Assembly: GCA_965198185.1 (NCBI GenBank) | Contig: CBDAOU010000002.1 | Coordinates: 186,001-250,000 of the forward strand | Length of the DNA stretch: 64,000 nt | Source of the DNA: JAJECS01 sp965198185 | Lineage (GTDB): Bacteria; Chloroflexota; UBA11872 | Direction: 5' to 3' | Shown here: one piece after another, positions 8,223 through 16,466 of the stretch | Layout of the letters: every line of letters begins with the position of its first letter | Position numbering within the stretch: the stretch's first letter is position 1 | The notes under the pieces: generated by a model | Told to the model about the DNA's origin: nothing | Database searches by the model: none | Seen by the model: the letters and a program-made list of their open reading frames with translations, nothing else | Translations under genes and position numbers: made by a program

Positions 8223-8295
8223 GGCTCCTACGATGCAGGTGGCCGTGCGCCGCGCGGCCTTTGGGGTGGATGGTGAAGCCGATGATCAAGCAGGC
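8223..8295 (+). repeat. Copy 2 of the ~70-bp repeat ending in ATGATCAAGCAGGC
   Basis: This is a diverged copy of 6775-6845 sharing GGCTCCTACGATGC, CCTTTGGGGTGGA and GATGATCAAGCAGGC at the same spacing. Here the repeat runs straight into a sialidase fragment in a frame that does not use its ATG. Confidence 0.6.
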
Positions 8296-9527
8296 GACTC
8301 CGGTACAGCAACGGGTCGCGCGAGGTGGTGATCAGCGCGTCGGAGCCGGACGTTTGGCTGGAGGCGACCGACAGCGTCCACCCCCAGATCAACTTTCCGG
8401 GCCTCCCCCGCCCGGTGGAGCTTGACGGCGACAACCTCTTCATGTCGTATCACCGCGGCCGGCACGGCGGCGTGGAGCCGTCTGGCCGGGGTGGTGTCCA
8501 GTGACCTGGGCGCGACCTGGCAGCCGGCGCCGGACGACTCGCCGTTTATCGACCGGCATCCGGACACCGGCTTGAACACGATGGATTTCGGCTCGGGTCC
8601 ATCGATCGGCTACCCGAGCGACGGCACGATCACCCGGATCGACACCTACCCCTTCCGCCCCGACCCAGGAGAACTACCAGGAGCCCTACCTGAGTGCCGA
8701 GGGACCCCATCACCTCGTCCAGCAGCGCGCGGACTCGACGTTTCAGCTGCGCCGCTGGTCGAAGTCGGGCGAGCTGCTGGAAGTCCACCCGTTCAAGGTC
8801 GAGGGGTTTCCGTGGGACGGCACGATGGCGTCGTACGAGAACTACTCCCGCCTGATCGAGCTGGACAACGGGGACTACATGACGGTGACCGAGCAGCACC
8901 AGGTCGGCCCGCCCGAGGTGCTTGACGGGTTGAGCCCCAGCGGACGGCCGCTGGTGAAATACAGCTTCTCGAGCGCCGTCATCCGCTCGTCGGACGGCGG
9001 TCACACCTGGAAGTTTGTCGTGCACTTCCATCCCGACGACCACAAGCCGGTCTACGGCATTGCGGATCGAGCGGTGGACGAGGGGTTCGACGAGCCGGAC
9101 ATCATCCAGCTTGCGAACGGCGACGTCCTCTGCATGATGCGGACGGGCAGCTACTCGCCGATGTTCCAGTCGCGCTCGACGGATGGCGGCGCGACCTGGT
9201 CCGCGCCGGAATCGGTTGGCTGGCAGGGCGTGAAACCGCGCCTGCAGAAGCTGGACGAACGGCGTCCTGGCCTGCGTGGCCGGGCGCGGTGGCTATGGGC
9301 ATCCGCAGATCACGCACGTGATGCTGAGTCTTGACGGCACCGGCGAGCATTGGGAGTACCCATTCGCCTTTCACACCGGGCCGGGGTGCTCGTACACGTC
9401 GGTGATGCAGCGCGACGGCCAGCTGCACGTGGTGTATTCGCACTCGGACTTCACGCGTGAACTGGGCACGAACGAGCTGCCGACGCAGTCGATCCGGCGG
9501 ATCGTGATCGATGTCCGGGATGCGTAG
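8286..9527 (+). pseudogene. Exo-alpha-sialidase-like BNR protein, frameshifted
   Basis: A BNR/sialidase-like beta-propeller spread over four frame segments. They are 8286-8480 (YSNGSREVVISASEPDVW), 8480-8668 (SSDLGATW, DFGSGPSIGYPSDGTITRID), 8668-9256 (EPYLSAEGPHHLV, SSDGGHTW, DEPDIIQLANGDVLCMMRTG, STDGGATW) and 9256-9527 (GYGHPQITHVMLSLDG). Three Asp-box motifs (SxDxGxTW) are visible. Each frame change is +1, as if one base had been inserted at about 8480, 8668 and 9256. The N-terminus is missing: an in-frame TGA at 8283 lies in the upstream repeat. The intact protein would hydrolyse a glycosidic bond or bind glycans; as it stands no full-length product is possible. Confidence 0.75.
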
Positions 9528-9853
9528 GTTGTCTTTTTCTCGGGGCGCGGCGTCGCGGGCCCGGACGGGGCGGCACGATCACCCTCACCCTAGCCCTCTC
9601 CCTTCGAGGGCGAGGGGACCGGACTGGTACGCGGCGGGGGACCAGATTGACGGCAGCGATGGGCCGCGGCAGCGCCGAAGGGCAACCACGAGGGTTCCCG
9701 CCGTACGCGGGCGTGCCGCGCGGCAACCACGAGGGTTGCCCCTACGTGAGAACGTCGTGCGCCGAGAAGCCCTTCGACAAGCTCAGGGCGAACGGACTTG
9801 TAGCCGGATATCTTCGGCATGACGAATCCTGAGCGCCGCTGGAGGAATCAGCC
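9528..9853. repeat. Intergenic repeats upstream of enolase
   Basis: No gene is supported. The stretch holds ACCCTCACCCTAGCCCTCTC with CCTTCGAGGGCGAGGGGACC (9584-9622), two copies of GGCAACCACGAGGGTT (9681 and 9722), the second continuing GCCCCTACG, and CCCTTCGACAAGCTCAGGGC (9769-9789). All are dispersed-repeat families seen in GC-rich environmental genomes. Any enolase promoter must lie within or after these. Confidence 0.7.
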
Positions 9854-11153
9854 GTGACAGCCATTGCGAATGTGCGCGCGCGGGAGATTCTGGATTCGCG
9901 CGGCAATCCGACGGTCGAGGTGGACGTCACGCTGGAGAGCGGCGCGTTTGGCCGTGCCGCCGTGCCGTCGGGTGCATCGACCGGCGCCCACGAGGCCCTC
10001 GAGCTGCGCGACCAGGACCCGGAGCGTTATCACGGGCGCGGGGTGCAGAAGGCCGTCCACCACATCCTCAGCGTGCTCGGACCCGAGATCGAGGGCGAGG
10101 ACGCGACCAACCAGTCCTCCGTGGACGAGATGCTGCTGGCGGCGGACGGCACGCTGAACAAATCCTCGCTGGGCGCCAACGCCATCCTCGGCGTCTCGCT
10201 CGCCGTGGCGCACGCGGCGGCAGACGAGGTGGGGCTGCCGCTCTACCGCTACCTGGGCGGGCCGTTCGGCAACACGCTGCCGGTGCCGATGATGAATCTG
10301 CTCAACGGCGGGCGCCACGCCGCCGGCAGCACCGATTTTCAGGAATTCATGGTCATGCCGGTGGGCCGTCCGACGTTTAGCGAGGCGCTGCGCGCGGGCG
10401 CCGAGGTCTACCAGGCGCTGCAGCAGGAATTGTCGCGGCGCGGGCTGTCGACCACCGTGGGGGACGAGGGCGGCTTCGCGCCGGCGTTGCCCTCCAACGC
10501 CGCGGCGATGGAGCTGCTGGTGCAGGCCATCGAAGCCGCCGGCTATCAGCCGGGAGCCGACGTGTTTCTCGGGGTCGACGCCGCGGCGACCGAGTTGATT
10601 CAGCCCGATGGCCGCTATCGCTTGGACCGCGAGGACCGCACGCTGACGCGCGCGGAGCTGGTCGAGCTTGTGGGTGGAGTGGGCTGATCGGTTCCCGCTG
10701 CTGTCGATCGAGGACGGCATGGCGGAAGACGATTGGGCGGGCTGGACTGAGTTGACGGCGTCGATTGGCGACCGCGTGCAGCTCGTGGGCGACGACCTGC
10801 TCGTCACGAGCACGGAGCGTCTGGAACGCGCCGTCAACGAGCAGGCGGCCAACAGCATTCTCATCAAGGTCAACCAGGTCGGCTCGCTGACGGAGACCCA
10901 GGCCGCGATCGAGATGGCCCAGCGCGCGGGTTTCAGCGTGGTGATCTCGCACCGCTCCGGCGAGACCGAGGACACGACCATCGCCGACCTTGCCGTGGCC
11001 ACGAATGCCGGTCAGATCAAGGCCGGGGCCCCGTGCCGCACCGACCGCGTGGCCAAGTACAACGCGCTGCTGCGCATCGACGAGGATCTAGGCGCGGCGG
11101 CGCGCTACGCCGGTCCGCAGGCGTTCACGAGCATTCGCCGAGTCCTGGTGTGA
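9854..11153 (+). CDS. eno: Enolase, interrupted by one frameshift
   Basis: Phosphopyruvate hydratase of glycolysis (2-phosphoglycerate to PEP). The N-terminal part (to 10670) has AREILDSRGNPTVEVDV, SGASTGAHEALELRD, SLGANAILGVSLAVAHAAA, PMMNLLNGGRHA and VGDEGGFAP. The C-terminal part (from about 10670) has LSIEDGMAEDDWAGW, LVGDDLLVTS, LIKVNQVGSLTET and VISHRSGETEDT, so all catalytic and Mg-binding motifs are present. The join is broken by one extra base: dropping one G from GTGGGTGG at 10670-10677 restores ELVVEWADRFP. Without correction the first frame stops at 10687 after 277 residues. The protein is essential in most bacteria, so a base-calling error is the simplest explanation. The stop overlaps larB (GTGTGA). 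Confidence 0.88.
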
Positions 11154-11917
11154 CCCCCGACGATCTGCGGGACCTGCTGGAGCAGGTCGCCGGCGGCGCG
11201 ATCACGGCCGATGAGGCGTTGCAACGGCTGCGCTATCAGCCCATCGACGACCTGGGATTCGCCCGCGTCGATACCCATCGCGCGCTGCGCACCGGCATGC
11301 CCGAGGTCATCTACGGCGCCGGCAAGACGCCGGCCCAGATTGCCGCCATCGCGGCGTCAATCGCGGGCCACGCGCAGCCGGTGCTGGTGACCAAGACCGA
11401 CGCGGCGGCCTTTGAGGCCGTGTGCGACGAGCTGCCGGACGCGGTGTTTCACGCCGACGCGCGCATGATCACCCACGCGCCGGAGCCGCGGCCCGCTCCG
11501 CGAGGGAATGTGCTGGTGCTGACCGGCGGCACCTCGGACGCGTCGGTGGCGGCGGAAGCCCACCTGACGGCCCAGACGCTCGGCGCCGACGCGACCACCA
11601 TCGGCGACGTGGGCGTGGCCGGACTGCATCGCTTGCTCGGTCAGCGAGAGCACCTGGACGCGGCCGACGCCATCGTGGCGGTTGCGGGCATGGAGGGCGC
11701 CCTTCCCAGCGTCGTCAGCGGACTGACGGACCGGCCCGTGATCGCCGTGCCCACGAGCGTTGGATACGGCGCCTCGCTGGGCGGGATCGCCGCGCTGCTG
11801 GCCATGCTCAGCGGGTGCGCGCCGGGCGTGTCGGTGGTGAACATCGACAACGGATTCGGCGCCGGCTATCAGGCGGCGCTGATCGCGCGTCGTGCCGGCG
11901 GAGCGGCAACCGAATGA
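11150..11917 (+). CDS. larB: Nickel-pincer cofactor biosynthesis carboxylase LarB
   Basis: A 255-residue LarB, related to the AIR carboxylase PurE. LarB carboxylates and hydrolyses nicotinic acid adenine dinucleotide, the first step in making the nickel-pincer nucleotide cofactor of lactate racemase-type enzymes. Visible hallmarks are EVIYGAGKTPAQI, LVLTGGTSDASVAAEA, VGVAGLHRLL, VAGMEGALPSVVSGL and GYGASLGGIAALLAMLSGC. The GTG at 11150 overlaps the enolase stop, and the last bases ATGA overlap larC. larA and larE are not in the window, so the apoenzyme served is unknown. Confidence 0.9.
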   Translation: MTPDDLRDLLEQVAGGAITADEALQRLRYQPIDDLGFARVDTHRALRTGMPEVIYGAGKTPAQIAAIAASIAGHAQPVLVTKTDAAAFEAVCDELPDAVFHADARMITHAPEPRPAPRGNVLVLTGGTSDASVAAEAHLTAQTLGADATTIGDVGVAGLHRLLGQREHLDAADAIVAVAGMEGALPSVVSGLTDRPVIAVPTSVGYGASLGGIAALLAMLSGCAPGVSVVNIDNGFGAGYQAALIARRAGGAATE

Positions 11918-13134
11918 CCATCGCCCGCGCCGACTGTCCGGCGGGCGCCAGCGGCAACATGTTCCTGGGCGCGCTGCTCGACGCTGGGTTGGACCAGGCC
12001 GCGCTGGAAGCCGAGCTGCGCACGCTTGATCTGCCGCCGTGGCGGATGGTGCGCCAGGCGGTGCGCAAAGGCCCGATCGCGGCAACGCACATGGATTTCG
12101 AGATAGACGCCGCCGGTGAGCGAACGCTGAGCGACCCCGCGTCGATGTTGGCGGTGATAGCCGCCAGCGGCGTGCGAGAACCGGCCAAAGCTCGCGCCCA
12201 GCGGATGGTGCGGCGGCTGGCTGAGGCGGAGGCGGCGGTTCACGGCGTGGACCTGGAAGACGCGCACTTCCACGAGCTAGGGGCCGTGGACGCGGTGCTC
12301 GACATCGTGGGCGCGTGCGTCGCCGTAGATCTGCTGGGCATCACGGCCATGAGCACCTCGGCCATCAACACCGGCACGGGCACGGTGAAGACCTCCCACG
12401 GCATATTGCCGGTGCCGGCGCCGGCGACGGTGCGAATTCTCGAGGGGTCGCCGCTTGAGATATACGCGGACGACGTGTCCGCCGAGCTGCTGACGCCGAC
12501 CGGAGCGCTGGTGCTGACCGAGTTCACCACGCACGCGGGCCGGGCGCCCGCCATGCGCGTGACCGCAACCGGATACGGCGCGGGCACCGCGGACCTGTCG
12601 ATCCCCAACGTGCTGCGCGTCACCCTAGGCGAAGCCACCGGCACGCTCGGGACGGATGTCGTGACGGTGATCGAGGCCAACGTGGACGACATGAATCCGG
12701 AGCACTATCCCTCGGTCAGCGAGCGGCTGTTCCAAGCGGGTGCGCTGGACGTCACGCTCACGCCGCTGGTGATGAAGAAGGGGCGTCCGGGAACCCTGAT
12801 CAGCGTGCTGGCCCCGCCCGAAAAGAGCCAAGCCGCGGTGGACATTCTGCTGCGCGAGACGTCGACGCTCGGGGTGCGACTGCATGACGCCCAGCGCGTC
12901 AAGGTGCCCCGGCATACGCTGCGCGTGGACACGCCGTATGGGGCGATTGCGGTGAAGGCCTCGTACGTTGACGGCCGCCTGCGCGACGTGGCGCCGGAGG
13001 CCGACGACTGCGCCCGCGCCGCGCGCGACCACGACGTTCGCCTGCAGACGGTTTACGATGCGGCGCGGGCTGCCGCGTGGAAAGCCGCGTCCCCAATTCA
13101 GCCGGCTATGGGAGGCCCAGATGACCGAACGTGA
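11914..13134 (+). CDS. larC: Nickel insertase LarC (nickel-pincer cofactor)
   Basis: A 406-residue LarC, the CTP-dependent cyclometallase that inserts nickel into the pincer nucleotide. The N-terminal domain has DCPAGASGNMFLGALLDAGL, HFHELGAVDAVLDIVG and TGTGTVKTSHGILPVPAPAT. The C-terminal domain has VIEANVDDMNPEHY and MKKGRPGTLISVL. The ATG at 11914 overlaps the larB stop. In Lactiplantibacillus plantarum larC is split into larC1 and larC2 joined by programmed frameshifting; here both parts are one continuous frame. Confidence 0.92.
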   Translation: MTIARADCPAGASGNMFLGALLDAGLDQAALEAELRTLDLPPWRMVRQAVRKGPIAATHMDFEIDAAGERTLSDPASMLAVIAASGVREPAKARAQRMVRRLAEAEAAVHGVDLEDAHFHELGAVDAVLDIVGACVAVDLLGITAMSTSAINTGTGTVKTSHGILPVPAPATVRILEGSPLEIYADDVSAELLTPTGALVLTEFTTHAGRAPAMRVTATGYGAGTADLSIPNVLRVTLGEATGTLGTDVVTVIEANVDDMNPEHYPSVSERLFQAGALDVTLTPLVMKKGRPGTLISVLAPPEKSQAAVDILLRETSTLGVRLHDAQRVKVPRHTLRVDTPYGAIAVKASYVDGRLRDVAPEADDCARAARDHDVRLQTVYDAARAAAWKAASPIQPAMGGPDDRT

Positions 13135-13597
13135 CGATCACCGCCCGCTGCAGCAGACCCGTGGCGAGACCGTGCGACTGAACCGCCAGCCCGTGGGCGT
13201 GGTGCGCGCCGAAAACGCCATCGTGCGCGGCGGGTCCGTGCGCCGCGTTCAGACCGATCGCCTGCAGAGCGACGCCTCGGCCATCGGCGTGGCGCGAGCC
13301 GATGCGCTTGCCGCCGGGCAAACGCTGGTGGGGGGCGTGGCGGCGCGTGAAGCCACCGTGCGTAACAGCGCCGTCGCGGGCGCCCTCACCGCCAACGCGA
13401 AGCTGGAAAACGTGGCCGCATCGTGGATCGTGGCGGGCAACGTGCAAGCCGATCGCGTGCTGACCCTGGCCGTGGTGGGCGCCAATATCCAAGGCAACGT
13501 GCGCGCGCTGATGGGTCCGCGGGCCGCCGTGGCCTTCGGCGTGGCCCTCGGGCTTTCGACGCTATTCGCGCGACTGATCGGGCGGCTCTTGAAATAG
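13121..13597 (+). CDS. Small repetitive protein with C-terminal membrane helix
   Basis: A 158-residue protein of no recognised family, starting at ATG 13121 and overlapping the end of larC by 14 bp. Residues about 20-125 are short Ala/Val/Gly-rich repeats with a recurring V-R/A-x-(D/E)-x-A-(x)n-G pattern (VVRAENAIVRGGSVRRVQTD, GVAAREATVRNSAVAGAL, NVAASWIVAGNVQADRVL). These suggest a bactofilin-like or other polymer-forming beta-helix. The last 24 residues (VAFGVALGLSTLFARLIGRL) form a probable membrane anchor. A membrane-attached scaffold is an inference; the operon link to larBC may be only positional. Confidence 0.55.
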   Translation: MTERDDHRPLQQTRGETVRLNRQPVGVVRAENAIVRGGSVRRVQTDRLQSDASAIGVARADALAAGQTLVGGVAAREATVRNSAVAGALTANAKLENVAASWIVAGNVQADRVLTLAVVGANIQGNVRALMGPRAAVAFGVALGLSTLFARLIGRLLK

Positions 13598-13663
13598 CAC
13601 CGCGCCATTGGCCTGGGCGGTGCACCGATGCGGTGCGATTTGGGCTAGGTTGAGCGTCGGAAT

Positions 13664-13737
13664 CCCATGCTGCACGCAGCATGGGCCACCGGGCACGCGG
13701 CATGGGCCACCGGGGGCGCAGCATGGGCCAGCGGGCA
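13664..13737. repeat. GCATGGGCCACCGGG tandem repeat
   Basis: CCCATGCTGCACGCAGCATG is a palindrome followed by GGCCACCGGG. The GCATGGGCCACCGGG unit then recurs twice more, with short spacers, the last copy reading GCATGGGCCAGCGGG. Single palindromic copies lie at 7963-7993 and, with AGGCTGCGCGCAGCCT at the core, at 36189-36218. Confidence 0.85.
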
Positions 13738-13758
13738 GGTCCGACTGGCGTGAGGTGC

Positions 13759-13783
13759 GGGGCGGTTCGCGAACCGCCCCTAC
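13759..13783. repeat. GGGGCGGTTCGCGAACCGCC palindrome
   Basis: A perfect 22-bp palindrome (13759-13780) followed by TAC, a member of the GTAGGGGC family. The next gene's GTG start lies 3 bp after it, so the hairpin would overlap that gene's ribosome-binding region. Confidence 0.85.
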
Positions 13784-13785
13784 CC

Positions 13786-14262
13786 GTGTGGGACAACGAT
13801 CCGCGGCCTGAGCATTGGAGGCGGCTGGTGGAAGGTGAGTTCCGCACCTACCGCAGCGACGACGACGAGGTGCGGGCGTTCCAGCGCCTGATGCCCTCCG
13901 GGCTGTTCCGTGTCTGCGAGCATCTCTTGGGTCGCTGGCAAGACGCCGGGCTGCCGCTGCGGCCAACCGCCCGGGGCTTCGCCCTGCAGGCGCCGCTGGC
14001 GGAGCGGCTGCACAGCATCGCGTGGGTCTACGCGCCCGACCCGCGACATCGCGAGCCGCGACTGGAGGTTGCCCTCGACTTGCTGCGCCGACGCGGCGTG
14101 CCCGCGGAGGACGTCGAAGCACTGCGCGAACGGCTGGATCAATATGTGGACGGCGAGGCAGCCGCGGGGCTCGCGACCGTCGCGATAACCACCTCGATGT
14201 CAGCGGACGACGCGGAGCGGCTCGCGAGCGCGCTGGTGCAATTTGCACATTCGCTCAGCTGA
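13786..14262 (+). CDS. Conserved hypothetical helical protein
   Basis: A 158-residue soluble, charged and probably all-helical protein starting at GTG 13786 (VWDNDPRPEHWRRLVEGEFR). Upstream codons in this frame are translated repeat DNA and were left out. Features include EVRAFQRLMPSGLFRVCEHL and RLHSIAWVYAPDPRHREPRLEVALDLLRRRGVP. No family is recognised. It precedes an MFS exporter in a slightly overlapping arrangement. Confidence 0.5.
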   Translation: MWDNDPRPEHWRRLVEGEFRTYRSDDDEVRAFQRLMPSGLFRVCEHLLGRWQDAGLPLRPTARGFALQAPLAERLHSIAWVYAPDPRHREPRLEVALDLLRRRGVPAEDVEALRERLDQYVDGEAAAGLATVAITTSMSADDAERLASALVQFAHSLS

Positions 14263-15703
14263 CCCGGGGCGCGGCTTGAAGCGGAATCCCCACTCGCACA
14301 AGTGGGCCACGCTGGCGGTTGTCATGACCAGCGTGTTCATGGCCACGCTCGACTCCAGTGCGGTCAACCTCGCGCTGCCCACGCTTGCCGTCGAGCTTGA
14401 CGCCACCTTCGACACCCTGCAGTGGGTGGTGCTGGCGTATTTGCTGGTGATTACGAGCTTGCTCCTGCCCCTTGGCCGCGCCGCGGACGCGCTGGGACGG
14501 CGGCGGTTGTTTGTGGCTGGGCTTGTGACCTTTGTGGCTGCCTCGTTGCTGTCGGGGATGGCCGTCAACGTGTGGATGCTCATCGCCTGTCGGGTGTTGC
14601 AGGGGGTTGGCAGCGCCGCCTTGCAGGCCATCGGCGCGGCGCTGGTGATCGATGCGTTTCCGCACAACGAACGCGGGCGCGCCATGGGATGGGTGCTCAC
14701 CGCGGTATCGGCGGGGCTGGTGACGGGGCCGCTGGCCGGCGGACTCCTGGTGGGAACGATCGGGTGGCGCTGGATCTTCTATCTGAATGTTCCAGTGGGT
14801 CTGGTCAGCCTGGCGCTGGGGCTGCGGGCGCTGCCGTACACCGCCCCGGTCGGACCCAAACGCTTCGACCTCCTCGGGGCGGCATCGCTGGTGGCGGGCG
14901 TCTTGCTGGTGTTGTTCGGGCTCAATCGGGTGCAAGTCGCCGGGATCGTCGCGCCGCTGGTGCTGGCGCCCTTGGTCACGGGGATCGTGTTGCTCGGCGG
15001 ATTTCTCGGGCGGCAACGCCGGTCGCCGGTGCCCACCATCGACCTCGAAATGTTCCGGGTCCGCGAGCTCAGCGCCGCCACGCTGGCGGCCTTCCTGTCG
15101 TTCTCCGGGCTGGCGTCGCTGATCCTGCTGCTGCCGTTCTACCTGGAGCGCGGTCTGGGACTGACTCCGGTGCAGGTCGGGCTGGTGCTGGTGACGATTC
15201 CGGCGCTGATGGGGTTGCTCGGACCGCCCGCCGGCGTGCTTTCGGACCGGCTGGGGCCACGACCGGTGGCGTCCGTGGGCGTGGCGGTAACCGCGGTCGG
15301 GCTTGCCCTCATGGCCACGCTGGCGGACACGGCGGGTCCCGGCGATGTGGTGGCGCGTCTGCTGGTGACGGGCGTCGGCCTGGCCCTGTTCAACAGCGCC
15401 AACGCGGGCTCCCTGATGGGCGCCGCCGCCCCGCGCCACCGTGGTCAGGCCAGCGCCACCATGGCGCTGGCGCGGAATACCGGGCAGTCCGTGGGGCAGG
15501 CGCTGTGGGGCACGCTTTGGGGCGTGCTGGCGGCGGGCATGTTGGGCGTGGCGACCGTGGGCGCTCAGCCACTCGATACCGCCTTCGACGCGTTCCGCGT
15601 GACGTGGGCGGTGGCCGCGGCCGTCACGGGGCTCGCACTCATCGCATCCGTCGCGCGCGGGCCGGCCGTCGCTGACGAGCCAGCCGCTGAAACCGCGGAC
15701 TAG
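14243..15703 (+). CDS. MFS drug/solute exporter, DHA2 (14-TMS) type
   Basis: A roughly 480-residue major facilitator protein of the EmrB/QacA branch. Diagnostic elements are FMATLDSSAVNLALPTL (TM1, motif D1), GRAADALGRRRLFVAGL (motif A), ACRVLQGVGSAALQAIGAAL (motif B) and AVSAGLVTGPLAGGLLVGT (motif C, antiporter). Many hydrophobic spans follow to about residue 470. It should export drugs or other small molecules in exchange for protons. The start is uncertain: TTG 14243 overlaps the previous gene, and TTG 14276 (LKRNPHSHKW) is equally plausible. The substrate cannot be inferred. Confidence 0.85.
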   Translation: MHIRSADPGRGLKRNPHSHKWATLAVVMTSVFMATLDSSAVNLALPTLAVELDATFDTLQWVVLAYLLVITSLLLPLGRAADALGRRRLFVAGLVTFVAASLLSGMAVNVWMLIACRVLQGVGSAALQAIGAALVIDAFPHNERGRAMGWVLTAVSAGLVTGPLAGGLLVGTIGWRWIFYLNVPVGLVSLALGLRALPYTAPVGPKRFDLLGAASLVAGVLLVLFGLNRVQVAGIVAPLVLAPLVTGIVLLGGFLGRQRRSPVPTIDLEMFRVRELSAATLAAFLSFSGLASLILLLPFYLERGLGLTPVQVGLVLVTIPALMGLLGPPAGVLSDRLGPRPVASVGVAVTAVGLALMATLADTAGPGDVVARLLVTGVGLALFNSANAGSLMGAAAPRHRGQASATMALARNTGQSVGQALWGTLWGVLAAGMLGVATVGAQPLDTAFDAFRVTWAVAAAVTGLALIASVARGPAVADEPAAETAD

Positions 15704-15713
15704 CGGCGAGCGC

Positions 15714-16466
15714 CTAGGCGGGTTGCACCAGGTCGACGACGTCCGCCGACGCCGCGCCGCCCTCGGACATCGGGTTCGTTTCCGGCCGCAGCGGATCGGG
15801 TGAGCCGGGGCCCGGTCCCCGCAGCCGGCGCAGATAGGCAATCGCCTTGCGCGTATCGCTGGCGACGCGCGGAGCGACGCAGGTCCGCACCCGCCAGCGA
15901 AAGAGCCAGTAGGTGAACGACTTATAGGCCGGCCAGGCGAGGCGCTGCCGCGGGGTCTGGCCTCGCTCTTCCGCGTAGGCCGCCAATAGCTCGGGCAGCG
16001 AGCGTCCGTAGATGCGCTCGTAGAGCCCAAGGCTTGCGGACGCGTCCAGCGCGTGGGCCTTGGCCGCCTCAAGCTCGACGGCGCAGTGCAGCGCCTCTTC
16101 CACCGTGACGCCGAAAAAGTAGTTCAGGTAGGCGGTGTGGCTCGTGGGTCCCAACGCGTCGCGGAACTCGGTCGCGGTGAGTGTGATCGGCGGTTCGCCG
16201 TTGAAGAGGAGCCGGTGGAGCTCGTCAGCCTTGGCCCCGCCGCCCGCGGCAACCAGGCGCTCGATGACCAGCAGGAGGTCCAGCGCCTGGCCGTCGATGA
16301 GATAGACCAGCCGCCGCTGCCGCACCACTTCGGACGCAAGCGTCCAGTCACCGGCCGCGCGGAGCGCCGCCAGATACCAATGTGTACCGAGCGCCAACTC
16401 CGCCCGGTAGCGCTCGAAGGGGCGGGCAACGCCCAGGGGCGCGCGATCGGTCATCGGCCGCGCCAC
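15714..16466 (-). CDS. Conserved hypothetical protein
   Basis: A 250-residue protein, convergent with the MFS gene (11 bp between stops). It is rich in Ala/Leu/Arg and probably helical, with WYLAALRAAGDWTLASEVVR, YLIDGQALDLLLVIERLV and a Trp/Arg-rich AYKSFTYWLFRWRVRTCV. No catalytic motif is recognised. Codon use and length resemble neighbouring genuine genes rather than a shadow frame; the opposite strand here encodes nothing recognisable. Confidence 0.6.
   Translation of the reverse strand: MARPMTDRAPLGVARPFERYRAELALGTHWYLAALRAAGDWTLASEVVRQRRLVYLIDGQALDLLLVIERLVAAGGGAKADELHRLLFNGEPPITLTATEFRDALGPTSHTAYLNYFFGVTVEEALHCAVELEAAKAHALDASASLGLYERIYGRSLPELLAAYAEERGQTPRQRLAWPAYKSFTYWLFRWRVRTCVAPRVASDTRKAIAYLRRLRGPGPGSPDPLRPETNPMSEGGAASADVVDLVQPA

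Noticed and set aside
10660..10690. Programmed ribosomal frameshift in enolase
   Set aside because: No slippery heptamer or downstream pseudoknot is apparent, and a single extra G explains the break; enolase is not known to use frameshifting.
11914..13134. Programmed frameshift within larC
   Set aside because: The N- and C-terminal LarC domains are in one continuous frame here, so no shift is needed.
13664..13737. CRISPR array
   Set aside because: There are only three short, imperfect GCATGGGCCACCGGG units with tiny spacers, and the same units occur singly elsewhere; no cas genes are present.
14255..16072. 605-codon minus-strand frame opposite the MFS gene
   Set aside because: It is antisense to a clear transporter, extremely rich in Arg/His/Gln, with no recognisable fold.
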